The notes beneath the pieces were generated by a model, which worked only from the letters and a program-made list of their open reading frames with translations, did no database searches and had not been told where the DNA came from. The position numbers and the translations under genes are program-made. From assembly GCF_015209505.1 (NCBI RefSeq), contig NZ_JADEYC010000003.1, forward strand, positions 1 through 54,046: 54,046 nt of DNA, in the 5' to 3' direction. Within the stretch, counting starts at the first letter, position 1. Every line of letters starts with the position of its first letter. The DNA is from Saccharopolyspora montiporae. GTDB taxonomy: Bacteria; Actinomycetota; Actinomycetes; Mycobacteriales; Pseudonocardiaceae. Positions 7,799-17,304 of the stretch are shown here, one piece after another.

Positions 7799-9517
7799 AT
7801 GTCGCACCCCCAGCTCTCCTTCGACGCGATCGCCACCGACGAAGACATCCCGCTGCACGAGGTCACCTTCGTCGTGGTCGACCTGGAGACCACCGGCGGC
7901 GACCGCGAGCAGGACCGGATCACCGAGATCGGCGCGGTGAAGATGCGCGGCGGCGAGATCCTCGGCGAGTTCGGCACGCTCGTCGACCCCGGCTGCCCGA
8001 TCCCGCCCGCGGTCGTGTCCATCACCGGCATCACCGAGGCGATGGTCACCGGTGCACCGAGCCTGGACACCGTGCTACCGGCCTTCCTGGAGTTCTGCCG
8101 GGGAACCGTGCTCGTCGCGCACAACGCGAGCTTCGACACCGGTTTCCTGCGCGCCGGCTGCGCCCAATCGGGCCTGGACTGGCCGAAACCCCGCGTTGTG
8201 GACACCGTTCGGCTCTCCCGCCGGGTGCTCACCAAGGACGAGACACCGAACCACAAGCTCGGCACGCTGGCCCGGGTACTGCACGCGCGCACCGAGCCAG
8301 TGCACCGCGCGCTGGACGACGCCCGCGCGACCGGCGACGTGCTGCACGCGCTGCTGGAACGGCTCGGGCCGCTCGGCGTGCGCACCCTGGAGGACCTGCT
8401 CGGCCACCTGCCGGACGTCACCCCGCAACAGCGGGGAAAGCGGCACCTGGCCGACGAGCTGCCCAACGCGCCCGGCGTGTACCTGTTCCGCGGTCCCGGC
8501 GACGAAGTGCTCTACGTCGGCACGGCGACGGATCTGCGCAGGCGGGTGCGCCAGTACTTCACCGCGGGCGAGCGGCGCAGCCGGATCAAGGAGATGGTCG
8601 CCCTCGCCGACCGGGTCGACCACGTGCGCTGCGCGCATCCGCTGGAGGCGCACGTCCGCGAGCTCCGGCTGCTCGACGCGCACCAACCCCGCTACAACCG
8701 CCGCGCCAAGTTCCCGCGGCGCACCTGGTGGGTGGCGCTCACCGATGAACCATTCCCCCGGCTATCGGTGGTGCGCACTCCGCGCGCTGACGCGTTCGGC
8801 CCGTTCAGCTCGCGCCGCGCGGCCGCCGACGCGGTGGACACCCTGCACGCCGGATCCCCGGTGCGCCGCTGCACCGAGCGCATCCCGGCCGCGAACCCGA
8901 GCGGACGCCCCTGCGCGCTGCACGAACTGGGCAGGTGCGCCGCGCCCTGCGCAGGACTGCAGGGCACCGAGGACTACGCGGGCACGCTGCTCCCGCTGCG
9001 CGAGGTCGTGCGCGGACGTTCGGACGCGCTGCTGCAGCGGCTCGACGACGACCTGACCCGGATGGCGTCGGAACAGCGCTTCGAGGACGCCGCCGCGCAA
9101 CGGGACCGCCTAGCCGCGCTGGTGCGCTCGCTGGACCGCGCACACCGGCTCCGCGCGCTGACCGCGGTGCCGGAACTGGTGGCCGCCCGCCCGGACGGCG
9201 CCGGTGGCTGGCACCTCGCGGTGGTGCGACACGGCAAGCTCGCCGCGGCGGGCACCGCTGCCGCCGGGCGCCCGCCGATGCCCGTGGTGGGCGCGCTGCG
9301 GGAATCCGCCGAGACCGTGCTCCCCGCCGCAGGCGATCCGCTGCACGGGACGACGGCCGACGAGGCCCAGGCCGTGTACCGGTGGCTCACCACCGGCGGC
9401 AGCAGGATCGTGCGCTGCGACGACCCGTGGTCAGAACCGGCGGGAGCGGCGGGATCCTGGCTTCCGTGGCTGGAGCGGGCCACCGGCGCGCGCAGCCCGT
9501 ACGCCGCAGCCGACTGA
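7799..9517 (+). CDS. DEDDh exonuclease fused to UvrC-like GIY-YIG and UVR regions (Rv2191-like)
   Basis: The 572-residue fusion starts with a DnaQ-type 3'-5' exonuclease: VVDLETTGG near residue 28, HNASFD near 108, and HRALDDARAT near 170 form the DEDDh set. A UvrC-like GIY-YIG module follows (PGVYLF ... VLYVGTATDLRRRVRQYF, about 220-300). After it come four cysteines (RRC ... RPC ... GRCAAPC, about 360-385), placed like the cysteine-rich region of UvrC. A UVR-type helix pair (RFEDAAAQRDRL, about 425-440) completes the UvrC resemblance. It lacks UvrC's C-terminal RNase H-like nuclease and HhH domain. A role in DNA repair or end trimming is likely. It is monocistronic and convergent with the PPOX gene. 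Confidence 0.9.
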   Translation: MSHPQLSFDAIATDEDIPLHEVTFVVVDLETTGGDREQDRITEIGAVKMRGGEILGEFGTLVDPGCPIPPAVVSITGITEAMVTGAPSLDTVLPAFLEFCRGTVLVAHNASFDTGFLRAGCAQSGLDWPKPRVVDTVRLSRRVLTKDETPNHKLGTLARVLHARTEPVHRALDDARATGDVLHALLERLGPLGVRTLEDLLGHLPDVTPQQRGKRHLADELPNAPGVYLFRGPGDEVLYVGTATDLRRRVRQYFTAGERRSRIKEMVALADRVDHVRCAHPLEAHVRELRLLDAHQPRYNRRAKFPRRTWWVALTDEPFPRLSVVRTPRADAFGPFSSRRAAADAVDTLHAGSPVRRCTERIPAANPSGRPCALHELGRCAAPCAGLQGTEDYAGTLLPLREVVRGRSDALLQRLDDDLTRMASEQRFEDAAAQRDRLAALVRSLDRAHRLRALTAVPELVAARPDGAGGWHLAVVRHGKLAAAGTAAAGRPPMPVVGALRESAETVLPAAGDPLHGTTADEAQAVYRWLTTGGSRIVRCDDPWSEPAGAAGSWLPWLERATGARSPYAAAD

Positions 9518-9521
9518 GCCC

Positions 9522-9947
9522 TCAGGCCACCATGTCGAACGCGGCGAGCACCTTCGACGGGCGCAGCCGCACCACCAGCTCGCCCGGAACCCCGTTGCGG
9601 CGCCCGAATTCCTCGGCCCGATCCCGGCCCATGTACCGCTCGGCGATCCTGGTCGCGGTGCGCAGCAGCTCGTCCGGATCCGCCGACATGCGCACCGAAC
9701 CCTGCACCTGGACGAAGGCGTAAGGCGGTTCGGGCAGGTCCACGGCTACCGAGATCCGCGGATCACGCGCGAGGGAACGGCCCTTCGCGGTGTCCTCGCC
9801 CGTGTTGAACACGAGCTCGTCGCCGTCCAGCACGAACCACACCGGGGCGGCCAACGGGCGGCCGTCGGTTCCGGTGTAGGCCACCGTCCCGGTGCGGGTG
9901 CCTGCTTCGAGGAATTCGCGGACCTGCGGATCTGCGATCGTCGTCAT
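9522..9947 (-). CDS. PPOX-class (split-barrel) F420/flavin-dependent oxidoreductase
   Basis: The 141-residue protein starts MTTIADPQVREFL and shows the split-barrel pattern: TGTVAYTGTDGRPLAAPVWFVLDGDELVFNTG, then the phosphate-contacting KGRSLARDPRISVAVD and the C-terminal RLRPSKVLAAFD. These are typical of actinobacterial TIGR03618-type F420-dependent enzymes. Cofactor and substrate cannot be fixed from sequence alone. The ATG at 9947 is the first residue consistent with family starts. A TACGGT hexamer lies only 4 nt upstream, too close to call leaderless. It ends 5 bp from the convergent DEDDh gene. Confidence 0.85.
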   Translation of the reverse strand: MTTIADPQVREFLEAGTRTGTVAYTGTDGRPLAAPVWFVLDGDELVFNTGEDTAKGRSLARDPRISVAVDLPEPPYAFVQVQGSVRMSADPDELLRTATRIAERYMGRDRAEEFGRRNGVPGELVVRLRPSKVLAAFDMVA

Positions 9948-9998
9948 GGCCACCACCGTAGGGCGCACCGGGCACGGCGGCGATTCCGCACACGCGCG

Positions 9999-10041
9999 AA
10001 AACCGGGCCCCGGCATCGCGCGGATGCTCGGGGCCCGGTTT
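9999..10041 (-). terminator. Terminator of the ctaE-qcrCAB operon
   Basis: A large hairpin pairs 10000-10012 with 10029-10041 (13 bp) and has four further inner pairs around a small bulge. On the minus strand a short T-run follows. It lies 22 bp beyond the qcrB stop. Confidence 0.75.
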
Positions 10042-10063
10042 CAACAGCCTGCGGCCAGCGGGT

Positions 10064-11716
10064 TCACTCCCGGTCGGAGTCCTTCCCGCTGAGCTCGGCC
10101 CGTTCGTCCTGCTCGCCGTGCTCGGCCTGCTCGTGGCGGGCCCGTTCGAGCGCAGCGGTCTCCTCCGGCGGGTCCGGGGTGAGCAGGCTGCCTGGAACCG
10201 GCTGGCCCGCCGCGCCGAGCTTGTTCATCTTCTTCGGCACCGGAGCACCCTGGTAGGGCAGCTCCTCCGGGTGGCCGTGGTCGTCGACCGGGCCGAGCGG
10301 CTGGTGCACCTCGATGAACTCGCCGTGCGGCAGCCGCTTGATGATGCCGGTCTCCACACCGTGGTCCAGCACCTCCCGGTCGCTGTGCTGCAAGCCCAGG
10401 CAGAGCCGGTAGGTGAAGTAGTAGGCGATCGGCGGCAGCAGCAGCAGCCCGATCCGGCCACCCCAGGTCATCGCGTTCAACGAGATGTCGAACTGGAACG
10501 CGACGATGTCGTTGACACCCGAGATCATCAGGATCATGAAGAAGGTGATCGCCATGACCCCGAGCGAGGTGCGCACCGGAACGTCCCGCGGCCGCTGCAG
10601 CAGGTTGTGGTGCGCATCGTCCTTGGACAGCTTCCGCTCGATCATCGGATACATGGCCGCGACCGTGAAGATCATGCCCATGAACAAGACCGTCGGGAAG
10701 AACACGGCCGGGATGGTGAACGGCCCGAGGTAGACCTCCCACGCCGGCCACAACCGGCTGGAACCGTCCGTCCAGATCATGTACCAGTCCGGCTGCGAGG
10801 CCGCGGAGACCTGCGAAGCGATGTAGGGCCCGAGGTTCCAGATCGGGTTGATCTGGAAGACGCCGGCCATGATCGCGCACACGCCGGTGACCATCGCGAA
10901 GAAACCGCCGGCCTTGACCGCGAACACCGGCATGATGCGCACACCGACGACGTTGGTCTCCTTGCGCCGCACGCCCGGGAACTGGGTGTGCTTCTGGTAC
11001 CAGACCAGTGCCAGGTGCACCGCCACCAAGCCGAGGATCAGCCCCGGCAGCAGGAACACGTGGAACATGTAGAACCGCGGGATCAGGTCGGTACCGGGGA
11101 ATTCGGCACCGAACAGGATCCAGTGGACCCAGGTGCCCACCACGGGGATGGACATCGCGATGCCGGAGGCGATCCGGACACCGGTGCCGGACAGCAGGTC
11201 GTCCGGCAGCGAGTAGCCGGTGAAGCCCTCGAACATGCCGAGCACGAACAGCCCGATGCCGATCGTCCAGTTCGTCTCCCGCGGGCGCCGGAACGCACCG
11301 GTGAAGAAGATCCGGAACATGTGGGCGACCATCGCCGCCATGAACAGCAGGGCCGCCCAGTGGTGCAGCTGACGGGCGAACATGCCGCCGCGGACTTCGA
11401 ACGAGATGTCCAGCGCGCTCTCGAAGGCCCGGGACATCTCCACACCGCGGAGGTTCTCGTAAGCGCCCTGGTACTCGACCTCGGTCATCGACGGGTCGAA
11501 GAAGAACGCCAGGTAGGTCCCGGTGACCAGCAGCAGGATGAACGTGTACAGCGCGATCTCGCCGAGCAGGAAGGACCAGTGCGTCGGGAAGACCTTGTTC
11601 AGCTGCCGCCGGATGCCCGGGGCCATCCGGTACCGCGAGTCGAGTTCGTCGGCCGCGGTCGCGGCCCTGGTGTACAGGGCGCTTTCTCCCTTCGTGGGAG
11701 TTGTGATTGAACTCAT
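10064..11716 (-). CDS. qcrB: Cytochrome bc1 (menaquinol:cytochrome c reductase) cytochrome b subunit
   Basis: The 550-residue integral membrane subunit carries both b hemes and the quinol sites. Histidine pairs are visible in [17 protein letters not shown] (about residues 115-130) and in the region WVHWILFG ... [16 protein letters not shown] (about 196-225). PDWY near residue 308 corresponds to the PEWY Qo-site motif. A hydrophilic tail of over 100 residues rich in E/K/P follows the last helix, as in other actinobacterial QcrB proteins. The ATG at 11716 overlaps the qcrA stop by 4 bp (ATGA), so translation is coupled. It is the last gene of the ctaE-qcrC-qcrA-qcrB operon. Confidence 0.97.
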   Translation of the reverse strand: MSSITTPTKGESALYTRAATAADELDSRYRMAPGIRRQLNKVFPTHWSFLLGEIALYTFILLLVTGTYLAFFFDPSMTEVEYQGAYENLRGVEMSRAFESALDISFEVRGGMFARQLHHWAALLFMAAMVAHMFRIFFTGAFRRPRETNWTIGIGLFVLGMFEGFTGYSLPDDLLSGTGVRIASGIAMSIPVVGTWVHWILFGAEFPGTDLIPRFYMFHVFLLPGLILGLVAVHLALVWYQKHTQFPGVRRKETNVVGVRIMPVFAVKAGGFFAMVTGVCAIMAGVFQINPIWNLGPYIASQVSAASQPDWYMIWTDGSSRLWPAWEVYLGPFTIPAVFFPTVLFMGMIFTVAAMYPMIERKLSKDDAHHNLLQRPRDVPVRTSLGVMAITFFMILMISGVNDIVAFQFDISLNAMTWGGRIGLLLLPPIAYYFTYRLCLGLQHSDREVLDHGVETGIIKRLPHGEFIEVHQPLGPVDDHGHPEELPYQGAPVPKKMNKLGAAGQPVPGSLLTPDPPEETAALERARHEQAEHGEQDERAELSGKDSDRE

Positions 11717-12858
11717 GACCTACGCTCCCAGTACGCCGGTCCGACGGGCTCGATGAAGTCGCGTGTCGCCACGAAGTAGCCGTCCTCGTCCACCGTGATC
11801 GGCAGCTGGGGCAGCGCGCGCGTGGCCGGACCGAACACGGGCTTGGCGTACGTGTTGATCACGTCGAACTGCGACTGGTGGCAGGGGCACAGCAGCCGAC
11901 CCGTCTGCTGCTCGAACAACGAGGTCGGGCAGCCCAGGTGGGTGCAGATCTTCGAGTAGGCGTAGAAGTCGCCGTAGTTGAAGTCCTCCTGGCCCTTGCG
12001 CTTGACCGGCATGGCATCCGGCCGCAACCGGATCAGCATGACCGGGGCGTCGCCCTTGCGCATCGAGCTGATCAGCTCTTCCTCGTCGTGGCGCATGGAC
12101 TCCCGGAACGGGAACACGGTCTCGAAACCACCCGCGTCGATGTCCTCGGGACGCACCAGCGAGACGTCGTGCGCGTCGCCGGTGTCCCGGCGCAGGTAGG
12201 TCTTCTCGCCTTGCTCCGGCGCCCACCCGGTGTGCAGCAGCGACTCCTGGCCCTCTTCGCCCCACGGGTCGCGCACCAGACCGCCGAGCGCGTACACGCC
12301 CGCACCGGCACCGAAAGCGCCCACGCCGAAGCCGGCCGTGCGCTTGATCATCGACCGGCGGGCGATCCCGCTGCGCGAACCGGCGTCGGCCAGCAGCGCC
12401 GCGGTGGTCTGCCGGTCCACCTCGTCCGACCCGTGCCCGTCGTGCCGCTGCTGGACGGCGACTTCCTCCGGGATGAACTTCTTCTGGTACAGCACCACGC
12501 CGACACCGACCGCGAGGATCGACAGCCCCAGGAAGAAGCCGATCAGCGGGTTGTACAGCGAGTAGATGAAGTGCGCCTGCTCGTCGTCCGGCGACTGGTA
12601 CTCCCAGGGCCAGAAGAGGAACACCGCGATGAACGCCAGCGCCGACAGGCCGGCCAGCGCGAACCAGGCGGCCACCGCCCGCTCGGCCCGGCGTTCGGCG
12701 CGGGTGCCCTCGACCGGCCAGCGGTCGTGGTACTCGGCCAGCTCGACGTCGTCCAGGGCCAACCCCAGCCGCATCTTCTCGTCGCGGCTCATCTCCGCGA
12801 GTTCGGCCTCGGTGTACTCGCGGCGCGGCTCGTGGTTCTCGTTGTTCTGCTCACTCAT
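11713..12858 (-). CDS. qcrA: Cytochrome bc1 Rieske iron-sulfur subunit
   Basis: The protein has 381 residues. After a charged N-terminus ([16 protein letters not shown]) come three predicted membrane helices (about 70-90, 105-125, 185-205), an actinobacterial arrangement. The C-terminal Rieske domain has CTHLGC near residue 302 and CPCHQSQF near 322, giving the two Cys and two His ligands of the [2Fe-2S] cluster. It passes electrons from menaquinol to QcrC. The ATG at 12858 overlaps the qcrC stop (ATGA) and the gene end overlaps qcrB in the same way, so all three are translationally coupled. Confidence 0.97.
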   Translation of the reverse strand: MSEQNNENHEPRREYTEAELAEMSRDEKMRLGLALDDVELAEYHDRWPVEGTRAERRAERAVAAWFALAGLSALAFIAVFLFWPWEYQSPDDEQAHFIYSLYNPLIGFFLGLSILAVGVGVVLYQKKFIPEEVAVQQRHDGHGSDEVDRQTTAALLADAGSRSGIARRSMIKRTAGFGVGAFGAGAGVYALGGLVRDPWGEEGQESLLHTGWAPEQGEKTYLRRDTGDAHDVSLVRPEDIDAGGFETVFPFRESMRHDEEELISSMRKGDAPVMLIRLRPDAMPVKRKGQEDFNYGDFYAYSKICTHLGCPTSLFEQQTGRLLCPCHQSQFDVINTYAKPVFGPATRALPQLPITVDEDGYFVATRDFIEPVGPAYWERRS

Positions 12859-13661
12859 GCCCTGGCTCCGATCCACAGGGTGAGGCCGATCAGCGCGCCG
12901 AGCCCGACGACCCACACGATGACCGTCTCCGGACCCGGTCCGTAGCCGCCGAGGTTGTTGCCGCCCGGGTTGTTGTTGCCATCGGTGACCGACTTGACGT
13001 ACGCGACGATGTCCTGCTTCTCCTCCGGGGTCAGCTGCCGGTCGGAGAACTTCGGCATGTTCTGCGGGCCGGTCTGCATGGCCTCGTAGATCTGCTGCTC
13101 GGAAGCCTCGTCGAGTTCCGGCGCGTACTTGCCGGAGGACATCGCGATGCCGCGGCCGGTGAAGTTGTGGCAGGACGCGCAGTTGAGCCGGTAGAGCTCG
13201 CCGCCCCGGGCCGGGTCCTCACCGCGCAGTGCCTGACCGGACTGCTCCGGCGACTCCGGCCCGCCGCCGTAGGTCGCCACGTAGGCGGCGAGCGCGTCGG
13301 TCTGCTCCGCGTCGAACTTCGGCGGCTTGCGCGACGCCTGGGCCTCCTGCCGCACCATCGGCATGCGGCCGGAGGAGACCTGGAAGTGCGTGGACGCCTC
13401 GCCGACACCCACCAGGCTCGGCCCGCGGTCGTCGACGCCCTGCAGGTTCGAGCCGTGGCACGAGATGCAGGCGTTGTTGTAGAGCTGTTCGCCCTGCCTC
13501 ACCAGAGCCGGGTCCGCACTGGCGTGCGCGGTCTGCGGCTCTGGGGTCAGCGCGGTGTAGAGCGCACCGGCCCCCACCAGCGCGACGCCCAGCGCCAATG
13601 CACCGGAGAGCCGCCGCCGAAGCTTCGAGCCCGCGCGGTTCCGTTTCTTGTTGGTGGTCAT
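12855..13661 (-). CDS. qcrC: Cytochrome bc1 diheme cytochrome c subunit
   Basis: The 268-residue protein has an N-terminal membrane segment ([21 protein letters not shown]), two cytochrome c modules with CISCH and CASCH heme motifs, and a C-terminal anchor ([19 protein letters not shown]). In actinobacteria, which lack soluble cytochrome c, this fused diheme subunit carries electrons directly from the bc1 complex to CuA of the aa3 oxidase, forming a supercomplex. Distal Met ligands are plausible in the GRMPMV and NMPKF segments. It begins at an ATG 64 bp after ctaE. No strong ribosome-binding site was seen. Confidence 0.97.
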   Translation of the reverse strand: MTTNKKRNRAGSKLRRRLSGALALGVALVGAGALYTALTPEPQTAHASADPALVRQGEQLYNNACISCHGSNLQGVDDRGPSLVGVGEASTHFQVSSGRMPMVRQEAQASRKPPKFDAEQTDALAAYVATYGGGPESPEQSGQALRGEDPARGGELYRLNCASCHNFTGRGIAMSSGKYAPELDEASEQQIYEAMQTGPQNMPKFSDRQLTPEEKQDIVAYVKSVTDGNNNPGGNNLGGYGPGPETVIVWVVGLGALIGLTLWIGARA

Positions 13662-13725
13662 GAGTGCGGCAACCCTTGCTGTCCGGTTCGGGATGTTCGG
13701 GTACGACCTCGGCTACCGAAGCCGA

Positions 13726-14325
13726 TCATGGGATGAGGTAGATCACGGCGAACAAGCCGATCCACACGATGTCCACGAAGTGCCAGTAGTAGGACACCAC
13801 GATTGCTGCGATGGCCTGCGATGGCGTGAACTTGCTGAGCTTCGTCCGGATGATCAGGAAGATGAAGGCGATCAACCCGCCGATGACGTGCAGCCCGTGG
13901 AAGCCCGTCGTCATGAAGAAGACCGTGCCGTAGGCCGACGAGGCGATGGTGGTGCCGCTGGTGATCAGCTCGACGTACTCCCCGGCCTGACCCGCGACGA
14001 AGATCGTTCCCATGATCAGGGTGACGATGTACCACCGGCGCAAGCCGTAGACATCTCCGCGCTCGGCCGCGAACACGCCCCACTGGCAGGCGAACGAGGA
14101 CGCCACCAGGATGACCGTGAACGGGAGTGCGTACGGGAGGTTCAGATGCGTGGGCGGTGGGGGCCACTCGCCCTCGTTCTGTGCCTTCACCGTGAAGAAC
14201 ATGGCGAAGAGCCCAGCGAAGAACATCAGCTCGCTGGCCAACCAAACGATGGTGCCCACGCTGACCATGTTGGGCCGGTTCAGCGAGTGCACGCGTTGAC
14301 TGATTGAGGGCGCTGCCGTTGTCAC
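13726..14325 (-). CDS. ctaE: Cytochrome c oxidase subunit III
   Basis: The 199-residue, five-helix subunit III of the aa3 oxidase contains [26 protein letters not shown] and ends with [22 protein letters not shown], both diagnostic. The GTG at 14325 ([15 protein letters not shown]) was preferred to an ATG three codons upstream. CATAAT ends 7 nt before the GTG and includes the upstream ATG, so a leaderless transcript would begin at the GTG. It is the first gene of the ctaE-qcrC-qcrA-qcrB operon, which couples oxidase and bc1 expression. A small unknown gene diverges from it. Confidence 0.95.
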   Translation of the reverse strand: MTTAAPSISQRVHSLNRPNMVSVGTIVWLASELMFFAGLFAMFFTVKAQNEGEWPPPPTHLNLPYALPFTVILVASSFACQWGVFAAERGDVYGLRRWYIVTLIMGTIFVAGQAGEYVELITSGTTIASSAYGTVFFMTTGFHGLHVIGGLIAFIFLIIRTKLSKFTPSQAIAAIVVSYYWHFVDIVWIGLFAVIYLIP

Positions 14326-14332
14326 GCGACGC

Positions 14333-14338
14333 ATTATG
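14333..14338 (-). promoter_or_regulatory. Candidate -10 of the ctaE-qcrCAB operon
   Basis: CATAAT on the minus strand (A at -11 and T at -7 kept) ends 7 nt before the GTG at 14325. Confidence 0.4.
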
Positions 14339-14419
14339 TCTTGCGAGTTTTCCGCTCGCGCCCTCGGGTCCGGAGGTCAGCCCGGAGGTGATCAGATCGC
14401 GATCTGGAGGTAACGCAGG

Positions 14420-14857
14420 GTGAGAAGTTTTGCGTCGCGATGGCTTTCCCGAGTGATCGGCCGCGCCCGACCGAACGAACCGCTGATCAGCGCGAACGAC
14501 CCGGATCTGGAGGTGGTGGTGACCGCTTTCGACGAGGCGGAGGCCGCATCGGCCGCCCTGGACCGCAGCGGTACGTGGCGACCGGATCAACCTGCGGTGT
14601 TGCGCCAGCACCTCGCGCTGCCGCCGGCAGCCGTCGAGCCCGCGCGCGACGTGCTCGCCGAGGACGGATGGCACGTGGAGCCCGGCGGCCGCGGCAGCGA
14701 GCACGCGCGCCCGGAGCTGACCGCGCTGATCGCGCACCGTGTTCAGAAACTCGATGCGTTGCATTGCTCACAGGAAGCGTCCCGGATGGCCGGACTGGCG
14801 CAGCGCCGCGACGGGCAGGTCTTCGGTTGGGACGCCCTGCAGAGCCCGCCGGGCTGA
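14420..14857 (+). CDS. Conserved actinobacterial hypothetical protein
   Basis: The 145-residue soluble protein is not assigned to a function. It contains LEVVVTAFDEAEAASAALDRSG and a later ARDVLAEDGWHVE segment, a pattern suggesting an alpha/beta fold with two similar halves. It has no signal peptide or membrane helix. The GTG at 14420 has GGAGG 9 nt upstream, and codon use is typical of the neighbours, so it looks genuine. It is divergent from ctaE and lies 139 bp upstream of the receiver-like gene on the same strand; the region between has no other gene. Confidence 0.65.
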   Translation: MRSFASRWLSRVIGRARPNEPLISANDPDLEVVVTAFDEAEAASAALDRSGTWRPDQPAVLRQHLALPPAAVEPARDVLAEDGWHVEPGGRGSEHARPELTALIAHRVQKLDALHCSQEASRMAGLAQRRDGQVFGWDALQSPPG

Positions 14858-14996
14858 CCGACCACCGACCGGACCGCCGACCGCGGAAACGGGGGCGAAT
14901 CGGGCGGGCCGCTACTGTTCACCCCCTCGGGCCGGATAGCATGCGGGGTCATCCGGCGTCCACCCGCCGTCCGCGCCGACCAGCGAGGAGCCTGGA

Positions 14997-15404
14997 ATGA
15001 GCACACCGGCCACGAACGTCCTGGTGTTCAGTCACCGCCCCGAGGTCCGTGAGGCGATCATCACAGCGATCGGCAGGCGTCCCGCGCCCGACCTCGGCCG
15101 GGTGCACTACACCGAGGCCGACAACGTCGCCGACGTGCTCACCGATCTCGACGCCGGCCGGGTGGACCTGGCGATCCTGGACGGCGAAGCGCAACCCACC
15201 GGCGGGATGGGCGTGTGCCGCCAAGTGAAGGACGAGCTGGCCGACTGCCCACCCATCGTGGTGACCGTCCGCCGCAAGGACGACCGATGGCTCGCGACGT
15301 GGTCGCAGGCCGAGGCGGTGCTGGTGCATCCGCTGGACCCGCTGACCGCGGCGGAGACGGTCGCCGAGGTGCTCCGGGCCGGCAGGCCCGCGATCCCGGC
15401 GTAG
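14997..15404 (+). CDS. Stand-alone receiver-like (REC) domain protein, degenerate
   Basis: The 135-residue protein has CheY-like topology: NVLVFSHRPEVREAI, DLAILDGEAQPTGGMGVCRQVKDEL and PPIVVTVRRKDD. The central phospho-acceptor-like Asp is present (Asp62). The acidic pair normally at the end of strand 1 is replaced by Ser-His, and the conserved Lys before the last strand turn is His111 (VLVHPLDP). It has no output domain. It probably acts as a pseudo-receiver or docking domain; no kinase gene is nearby. An ATG at 14997 with GAGGAG 6 nt upstream fixes the start. trpD follows after 93 bp. Confidence 0.75.
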   Translation: MSTPATNVLVFSHRPEVREAIITAIGRRPAPDLGRVHYTEADNVADVLTDLDAGRVDLAILDGEAQPTGGMGVCRQVKDELADCPPIVVTVRRKDDRWLATWSQAEAVLVHPLDPLTAAETVAEVLRAGRPAIPA

Positions 15405-15497
15405 CAGGGCAGTGCCGGGTGCGGCTCGCCGACGGCGGGCCGCGGACGAACGCGCGCCGCACCGACGAGCCGCGCGCAGTGGACGGAGCGAAAGATC

Positions 15498-16553
15498 GTG
15501 GAGACCGTGGCGGGAAGCTGGGCCGGACTACTGGGCAGCCTGGTGGCGGGCAACGACCTGTCCGCCGAGGACACCGCCTGGGCGATGGACCTCATCATGG
15601 CCGGGGAGGCGACCCCGGCCCGCGTCGCGGCCTTCGTCGTCGCGCTGCGGGCCAAGGGCGAGACGCCCGAAGAGATCCGCGGGATGGCCGACGCGATGCT
15701 GGCGCATGCCGTGCCGCTGGACATCGACCGCCCCGCGGTGGACATCGTCGGCACCGGTGGCGACCGCACCGGCAGCGTGAACATCTCCACGATGGCATCG
15801 GTCGTGCTGGCGGCATCCGGGGTGGCCGTGGTCAAGCACGGCAACCGCGCGGCCTCGTCCAAGTGCGGCACGGCTGACGTGCTCGAATACCTCGGCGTGG
15901 CCATCGACCTGCCTCCGGAGCACGTCGAGCGCTGCGTGTCCGAACTGGACATCGGGTTCTGCTTCGCGCCGACCTTCCACCCCGCGATGAAGCACGCAGC
16001 GGCCCCGCGCCGCGAGATCGGCATCCCCACGGCGTTCAATGTGCTGGGCCCGCTCACCAACCCCGCCCGGCCGTCCGCGGGGCTCATCGGGTGCGCGGAC
16101 GAGCGGATGGCCCCGGTGATGGCCGAGGTCTTCGCCGCCCGGGGCGGTTCGGCCCTGATCGTGCGCGGCGACGACGGGATGGACGAGATCACCACCGTCG
16201 GCGACACGGCGGTGTGGGCGGTGCACGACGGGCAGGTCCGCGGCGACCGGATCCGGCTGGCCGACCACGGCGTGCCGCGCAGCACGGCCGAGGACCTGCG
16301 CGGTGGGGACGCCGCGGTCAACGCCGAGGCGGTGCACCGGCTGCTGGCCGGCCGGCACGGGCCGGTGCGGGACGCGGTCCTGCTCAACGCAGCCGGCGCC
16401 GTGGTCGCGCACGAAGGACCCGGTGAGGACCTGCGCGCCCAACTGGACTCCGCGTTGGAGCGCGTCGCCCGCACGGTCGATTCCGGTGCGGCCGCCGACC
16501 TGCTGCAGCGGTGGGCCGCGCGGTCGGCCCAGCTGCGCGCCGCGCACACCTGA
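15498..16553 (+). CDS. trpD: Anthranilate phosphoribosyltransferase
   Basis: The 351-residue enzyme transfers the phosphoribosyl group from PRPP to anthranilate, the second step of tryptophan synthesis. The PRPP-binding [14 protein letters not shown] (about residues 86-100) and [18 protein letters not shown] (about 113-130) are intact, as are the anthranilate-contacting segment [15 protein letters not shown] and the Mg-binding GDDGMDE. Length is normal. The start is a GTG at 15498 with GGAG upstream. It lies away from other trp genes, as recalled for M. tuberculosis, where trpD is also beside ctaE. Confidence 0.96.
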   Translation: METVAGSWAGLLGSLVAGNDLSAEDTAWAMDLIMAGEATPARVAAFVVALRAKGETPEEIRGMADAMLAHAVPLDIDRPAVDIVGTGGDRTGSVNISTMASVVLAASGVAVVKHGNRAASSKCGTADVLEYLGVAIDLPPEHVERCVSELDIGFCFAPTFHPAMKHAAAPRREIGIPTAFNVLGPLTNPARPSAGLIGCADERMAPVMAEVFAARGGSALIVRGDDGMDEITTVGDTAVWAVHDGQVRGDRIRLADHGVPRSTAEDLRGGDAAVNAEAVHRLLAGRHGPVRDAVLLNAAGAVVAHEGPGEDLRAQLDSALERVARTVDSGAAADLLQRWAARSAQLRAAHT

Positions 16554-16661
16554 CGGACTCCCGGCGCGCGCTGCCGCGCCGCCCCGCCGCGCGCTCGATG
16601 TGCGGGCGAGCCCTCCCGGATGGAAAGTCGTCGCAAGACGACCGAGGACCGAGGAGGAGAC

Positions 16662-17294
16662 ATGACCACGGTGTCGAGAGATTCCGACCTGGACGGACCT
16701 GGCAACGGCGCGCCCGCCGAACCGGCCTCCGCACCGGCATTCGGGGATCCCGCTCCGCTCGGCATGGGGGCGTTCGCCATGACCACGTTCGTGCTGAGCG
16801 TGTTCAACGCGGGCCTGATGAACATCGAGCTGCAGACGGTCGTGCTCCCGCTGGCCCTGTTCTACGGTGGACTGTCCCAAGTGCTCGCCGGGATGTGGGC
16901 GTTCCGCGTGGGTAACACGTTCGGCGGGCTGGCGTTCACCTCTTTCGGTGCGTTCTGGCTGTCCTACGCCACCTACGCGCAGTTCTTCGTCGAAGCGCTC
17001 GGCGCCGGGGCGGACGCCGCAACCTCGCTGTTCCTGTTCGCCTGGGCGATCTTCAGCGCGTACATGACGGTGGCCGCGGTGCGCACCACTCCGGTCGTGC
17101 TCGGGGTGTTCGTCCTGCTGACCATCACCCTCGTGCTGCTCGGCGCGGCCTCGGCCAGCGGGGCCGGAGCGCTCACCATGGCGGGCGGCTGGGCCGGTCT
17201 GCTCACCGCGCTGGTCGCCTGGTACGGCTCGGCCGGCGGGGTGATCAACCTCGTGTGGGGACGCGACCTCCTGCCGGGCAACGCACCCCGCTGA
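16662..17294 (+). CDS. Acetate uptake transporter family (GPR1/FUN34/YaaH) protein
   Basis: The 210-residue membrane protein has six predicted helices after a hydrophilic N-terminus. The family signature NPAPLGLxAF appears as DPAPLGMGAFAMTTF near residue 29. Family members form acetate/succinate channels or transporters coupled to protons. The ATG at 16662 has a strong GGAGGAG box 5 nt upstream; an in-frame ATG 42 bp earlier lacks one. It ends 10 bp from the convergent Lrp-like gene. Substrate identity is inferred from the family only. Confidence 0.85.
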   Translation: MTTVSRDSDLDGPGNGAPAEPASAPAFGDPAPLGMGAFAMTTFVLSVFNAGLMNIELQTVVLPLALFYGGLSQVLAGMWAFRVGNTFGGLAFTSFGAFWLSYATYAQFFVEALGAGADAATSLFLFAWAIFSAYMTVAAVRTTPVVLGVFVLLTITLVLLGAASASGAGALTMAGGWAGLLTALVAWYGSAGGVINLVWGRDLLPGNAPR

Positions 17295-17304
17295 GCCGGC
17301 GGGC

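Noticed and set aside
1514..9517. A 2667-codon open frame on the plus strand crossing fadD15 and several minus-strand genes
   Set aside because: It is in the wrong frame through fadD15 and antisense through three minus-strand genes, with Arg/Gly/Pro-rich low-complexity translation typical of high-GC shadows. Only its last 573 codons (7799-9517) form a real gene.
9948..9965. Leaderless start for the PPOX gene from TACGGT
   Set aside because: The hexamer ends only 4 nt before the ATG, outside the 6-8 nt range seen for the other genes.
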